Shown one piece after another: positions 15,842 to 17,568 of a stretch of DNA of 17,568 bases. A program made the translations under genes and the position numbers. The notes under the pieces are model-generated. The model worked only from the letters and a program-made list of their open reading frames with translations. It ran no database searches and was not told the origin of the DNA. Source of the stretch: an uncultured Erythrobacteraceae bacterium (lineage in GTDB: Bacteria; Pseudomonadota; Alphaproteobacteria; Sphingomonadales; Sphingomonadaceae); assembly GCA_946482075.1 (NCBI GenBank), contig CAMLQG010000079.1:1-17568 (forward strand). Direction: 5' to 3'. How positions within the stretch are numbered: position 1 is the stretch's first letter; each line of letters opens with the position of its first letter.

Positions 15842-16342
15842 TCAATTAACTGACGAATTCTGCAGGCCGTAGTCGCGCTGATGGACCGGATCGTCCCAGC
15901 CCCGTTCTCTCGGGTTCAGGAACGCGATCGTGAGCTTCGACGTCTTGAAACGCCATCCCTCAGGGGTCCTGACGAATTCATCGTCATAGATCCCGCCCAG
16001 CAGAAGCTGCCCTTCTTCGCGATCAATCATCAACGCGATCAGATGCCAACGCCCCGTCGCTTCATCGCCTGAAACGGTGATCGACGGACTCGCGACATAG
16101 TGAAAGGCGAAGTGCCGATCCGCAAAGCTCGCGAACAGGACCTTTAGCTCCGCGCGCCCCTGCGCGCTGCCGATGATGCCTGCGTCGAACATGCACTCGT
16201 CGACGAAGAGTGCCGCCATGGCTTCCACATTATAGCTCGGCCTGTCCCAGCCCCCATCCGCGGCATGGCAATAGGCCGCCTTGAGCCGCTCGATCGCAAG
16301 CTTGTCTTCCAGTGCCAGAAGCCGTTCGTCCTGCGAAAGCAT
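15842..16342 (-). CDS. SnoaL/NTF2-like protein, paralog B
   Basis: 166 residues, same family and layout as the protein at 14744-15250: DERLLALEDKLAIERLKAAYC, AADGGWDR, PSITVSGDEATGRWH, RTPEGWRF and PRERGW. The start at 16342 has GGGGAG upstream. The N-terminal and barrel motifs are shared almost unchanged, while the face residues differ (for example EGQLLLGGIYDDEF against QGPLFAGGAYWNEM), so the two may act on different intermediates or form a heteromer. It is transcribed toward the VOC gene and away from the TIM-barrel gene. Its promoter carries two operator-like sites. A role as isomerase or dehydratase is possible; no specific substrate can be named. Confidence 0.88.
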   Translation of the reverse strand: MLSQDERLLALEDKLAIERLKAAYCHAADGGWDRPSYNVEAMAALFVDECMFDAGIIGSAQGRAELKVLFASFADRHFAFHYVASPSITVSGDEATGRWHLIALMIDREEGQLLLGGIYDDEFVRTPEGWRFKTSKLTIAFLNPRERGWDDPVHQRDYGLQNSSVN

Positions 16343-16409
16343 AGGTCTCCCCTATCTCCGGATGCGACCAGCGAAGTACGCTCCCTTGCCAGCCTATTTA
16401 ACGATTTAA

Positions 16410-16459
16410 CGAACGAACGTTCGGTCGATTAGGTGTAGCCGACCGTTCGGCTTTGTCAA
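16410..16459 (-). promoter_or_regulatory. Dual-operator promoter of second SnoaL-like gene
   Basis: Minus-strand TTGACA at 16459-16454, 26 nt gap, then operator CGACCGAACGTTCGTTCG (16427-16410). A second inverted repeat, AGCCGACCGTTCGGCT at 16437-16452 (one mismatched pair), occupies the -35/-10 spacer. Centres are 26 bp apart, roughly the same helical face. It is the only site pair seen this close, and it lies between divergent genes, so it may also act on the TIM-barrel gene. The remaining intergenic DNA to 16623 shows only the palindrome at 16590. Confidence 0.65.
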
Positions 16460-16589
16460 CGGACCAGCCGCATCGAGTCTGCGGATGGGGAGCGGCAGGG
16501 ACCTGATGGGTGGACGGAGTGCTATCCCCCACAGTTGCGCGAGCTGCTGGCTTGGCGTCTCGCGACTGGTACTAAAGGAACTCCGCTTT

Positions 16590-16601
16590 CGACACGTGTC
16601 G
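16590..16601. promoter_or_regulatory. Perfect palindrome CGACACGTGTCG
   Basis: 12-bp perfect palindrome ending 22 nt before the TIM-barrel start, just ahead of its ribosome site. Sequence differs from the ACCG-type operators, so it may bind another regulator, or be chance. Confidence 0.35.
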
Positions 16602-16623
16602 GACGAGAGTTGAGGAGGATCGA

Positions 16624-17448
16624 ATGAGACGCTGGTCACTCGGACAATTGACAGTTGTGGGCGTTCGCCCGTTCGAACTGGTCGAACTTGCCGCAAGGGC
16701 AGGTTATGACGCTGTCGATCCGCTGGTCGGATTGGTGGATGTTCCAGGTATTCCGGCCATTGCGCTGAAACGGGGTGATCCGGAAACGATCAGAATGGCG
16801 GATGCGCTGAAGGCCAATGGCATTGCTCTCAATACCGCCGACGCCTTCGTGCTGAACGACCAGACCGATCTCGAAGCGGTTAGGCGCATGGTGGATCTGG
16901 TGGCCGAGCTTGGTGCGAAGAACATCAACGCGATCGTTTTCGACCAGGACAGGTCGCGCGGGCTCGCCAATCTTGCCGCGGTGGACGAGATGGCCGCGGC
17001 GGCGAAACTGGGCGTACTCATCGAATTCATGAAGATCTCGCTGCTCGGCACCAGCGAAGACGCCCTCCAGGCCATCGACGAGATCGGAAGCTCCAATTGC
17101 GGGCTCATGCTCGATCCCCTGCACCTGACCTATGGGGGCGAAGGCCCGGAGGATATGGCTGGCTTCCTTCCTGCCATTCACGGAGCCCAACTCTGCGATG
17201 CGCCCGCCAAGATGTCTTTCGAAGATTACTATCGGATGGCGATGGGTGACCGCCTGATTCCGGGCGAAGGAGAACTGCCGCTGGAAGACTACATGGCGGC
17301 CCTTCCCGCGAGCCTCATGTGCACGATTGAGGCGCCTTACCTGGCCGAGCCGGATCTGTTGCAACGCGCCACCAAGGCTCTCCAGGCCGGCAAGGCGATC
17401 GATCTCTCGAAACGGGCCTTCAGACCGCAACCCCAACCAACGTCATAG
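16624..17448 (+). CDS. Sugar phosphate isomerase/epimerase-like TIM barrel (AP-endonuclease-2 family)
   Basis: 274 residues, full length for the xylose-isomerase-like TIM-barrel family. Candidate metal ligands are E134 (LIEF), D164 and H167 (LMLDPLHL), H186 or D192 (HGAQLCD) and E236 (TIEAP), in the order seen in sugar isomerases, epimerases and dehydratases of this fold. The ATG at 16624 has GAGGAGG at proper spacing. It is divergent from the second SnoaL-like gene, sharing the 281-bp region with two operator-like sites. Related proteins epimerise or isomerise sugars or ketoacids, and some participate in deglycosylation with 3-keto sugars. A link to the DUF1080 protein is therefore possible (inference). 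No phosphate-binding signature is clear. Confidence 0.9.
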   Translation: MRRWSLGQLTVVGVRPFELVELAARAGYDAVDPLVGLVDVPGIPAIALKRGDPETIRMADALKANGIALNTADAFVLNDQTDLEAVRRMVDLVAELGAKNINAIVFDQDRSRGLANLAAVDEMAAAAKLGVLIEFMKISLLGTSEDALQAIDEIGSSNCGLMLDPLHLTYGGEGPEDMAGFLPAIHGAQLCDAPAKMSFEDYYRMAMGDRLIPGEGELPLEDYMAALPASLMCTIEAPYLAEPDLLQRATKALQAGKAIDLSKRAFRPQPQPTS

Positions 17449-17475
17449 AGCACTCTGGAAGACTCGATTGCGAAC

Positions 17476-17568
17476 ATGGGCGTGATCGGCGCCATTTACG
17501 ATGCAGCCGGCCTGCGACGGCGCGGCCATCGATCGGAGTAGTGAGCTTGGAATCCGAAATGGAAGCCG
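17476..17568 (+). other. End region; possible start of next gene
   Basis: After the TIM-barrel stop there is a 21-residue frame (ATG 17476, TAG ending 17541) that looks like chance. GTG at 17541 or ATG at 17559, in one frame (MSLESEMEA...), could begin a gene leaving the window. Ribosome sites are weak, so this is only a hint. Confidence 0.2.

Overview
The window is a high-GC, almost fully coding catabolic gene cluster from a Gram-negative bacterium. A TonB-dependent receptor, many MaoC/acyl-CoA dehydrogenase genes and stacked ATGA gene overlaps suggest an alphaproteobacterium, most likely a sphingomonad (Sphingobium/Novosphingobium-like). That placement is inferred from gene content, not from a marker gene. 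No rRNA, tRNA, CRISPR array, transposase or phage gene was seen.

Layout. Positions 1-8678, all minus strand, hold a CoA-thioester degradation operon. In transcription order it is: MaoC-like protein, second MaoC-like hydratase, acyl-CoA ligase, thiolase-fold lipid-transfer/aldolase protein (Ltp type), DUF35 zinc-ribbon/OB protein, acyl-CoA dehydrogenase, thiolase, crotonase-family protein, and a second acyl-CoA dehydrogenase that runs off the left edge. Several junctions are 4-nt ATGA overlaps. Positions 8892-12941 (minus) hold an outer-membrane TonB-dependent receptor followed by a protein fusing two cytochrome c domains to a DUF1080 (3-keto-glycoside hydrolase-like) domain. Positions 13064-14311 (minus) hold a cytochrome P450. 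Positions 14744-16342 hold two closely related SnoaL/NTF2-like proteins flanking a VOC-fold protein. Positions 16624-17448 (plus) hold a TIM-barrel sugar-isomerase/AP-endonuclease-2-like protein.

How the genes could work together (inference). The receptor imports a hydrophobic or bulky substrate and the P450 oxidises it. The SnoaL, VOC and TIM-barrel enzymes remodel it. The ligase makes a CoA thioester, the dehydrogenases desaturate it, the MaoC pair hydrates it, and the Ltp/DUF35 pair cleaves it by a retro-aldol step. This resembles sterol or bile-acid side-chain shortening, but no steroid-ring genes are in the window, so the substrate is unknown.

The most notable signal is regulatory. A family of 18-bp imperfect palindromes sits in the upstream regions of six genes, always in the same orientation relative to the gene. 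Their gene-strand consensus is ACCG(A/G)(A/C)C(G/A)(T/G)TCG. Four of the six follow a TTGACA -35-like hexamer. They look like operators of one TetR-type regulator that is not encoded in the window, and they tie the blocks into a single probable regulon.
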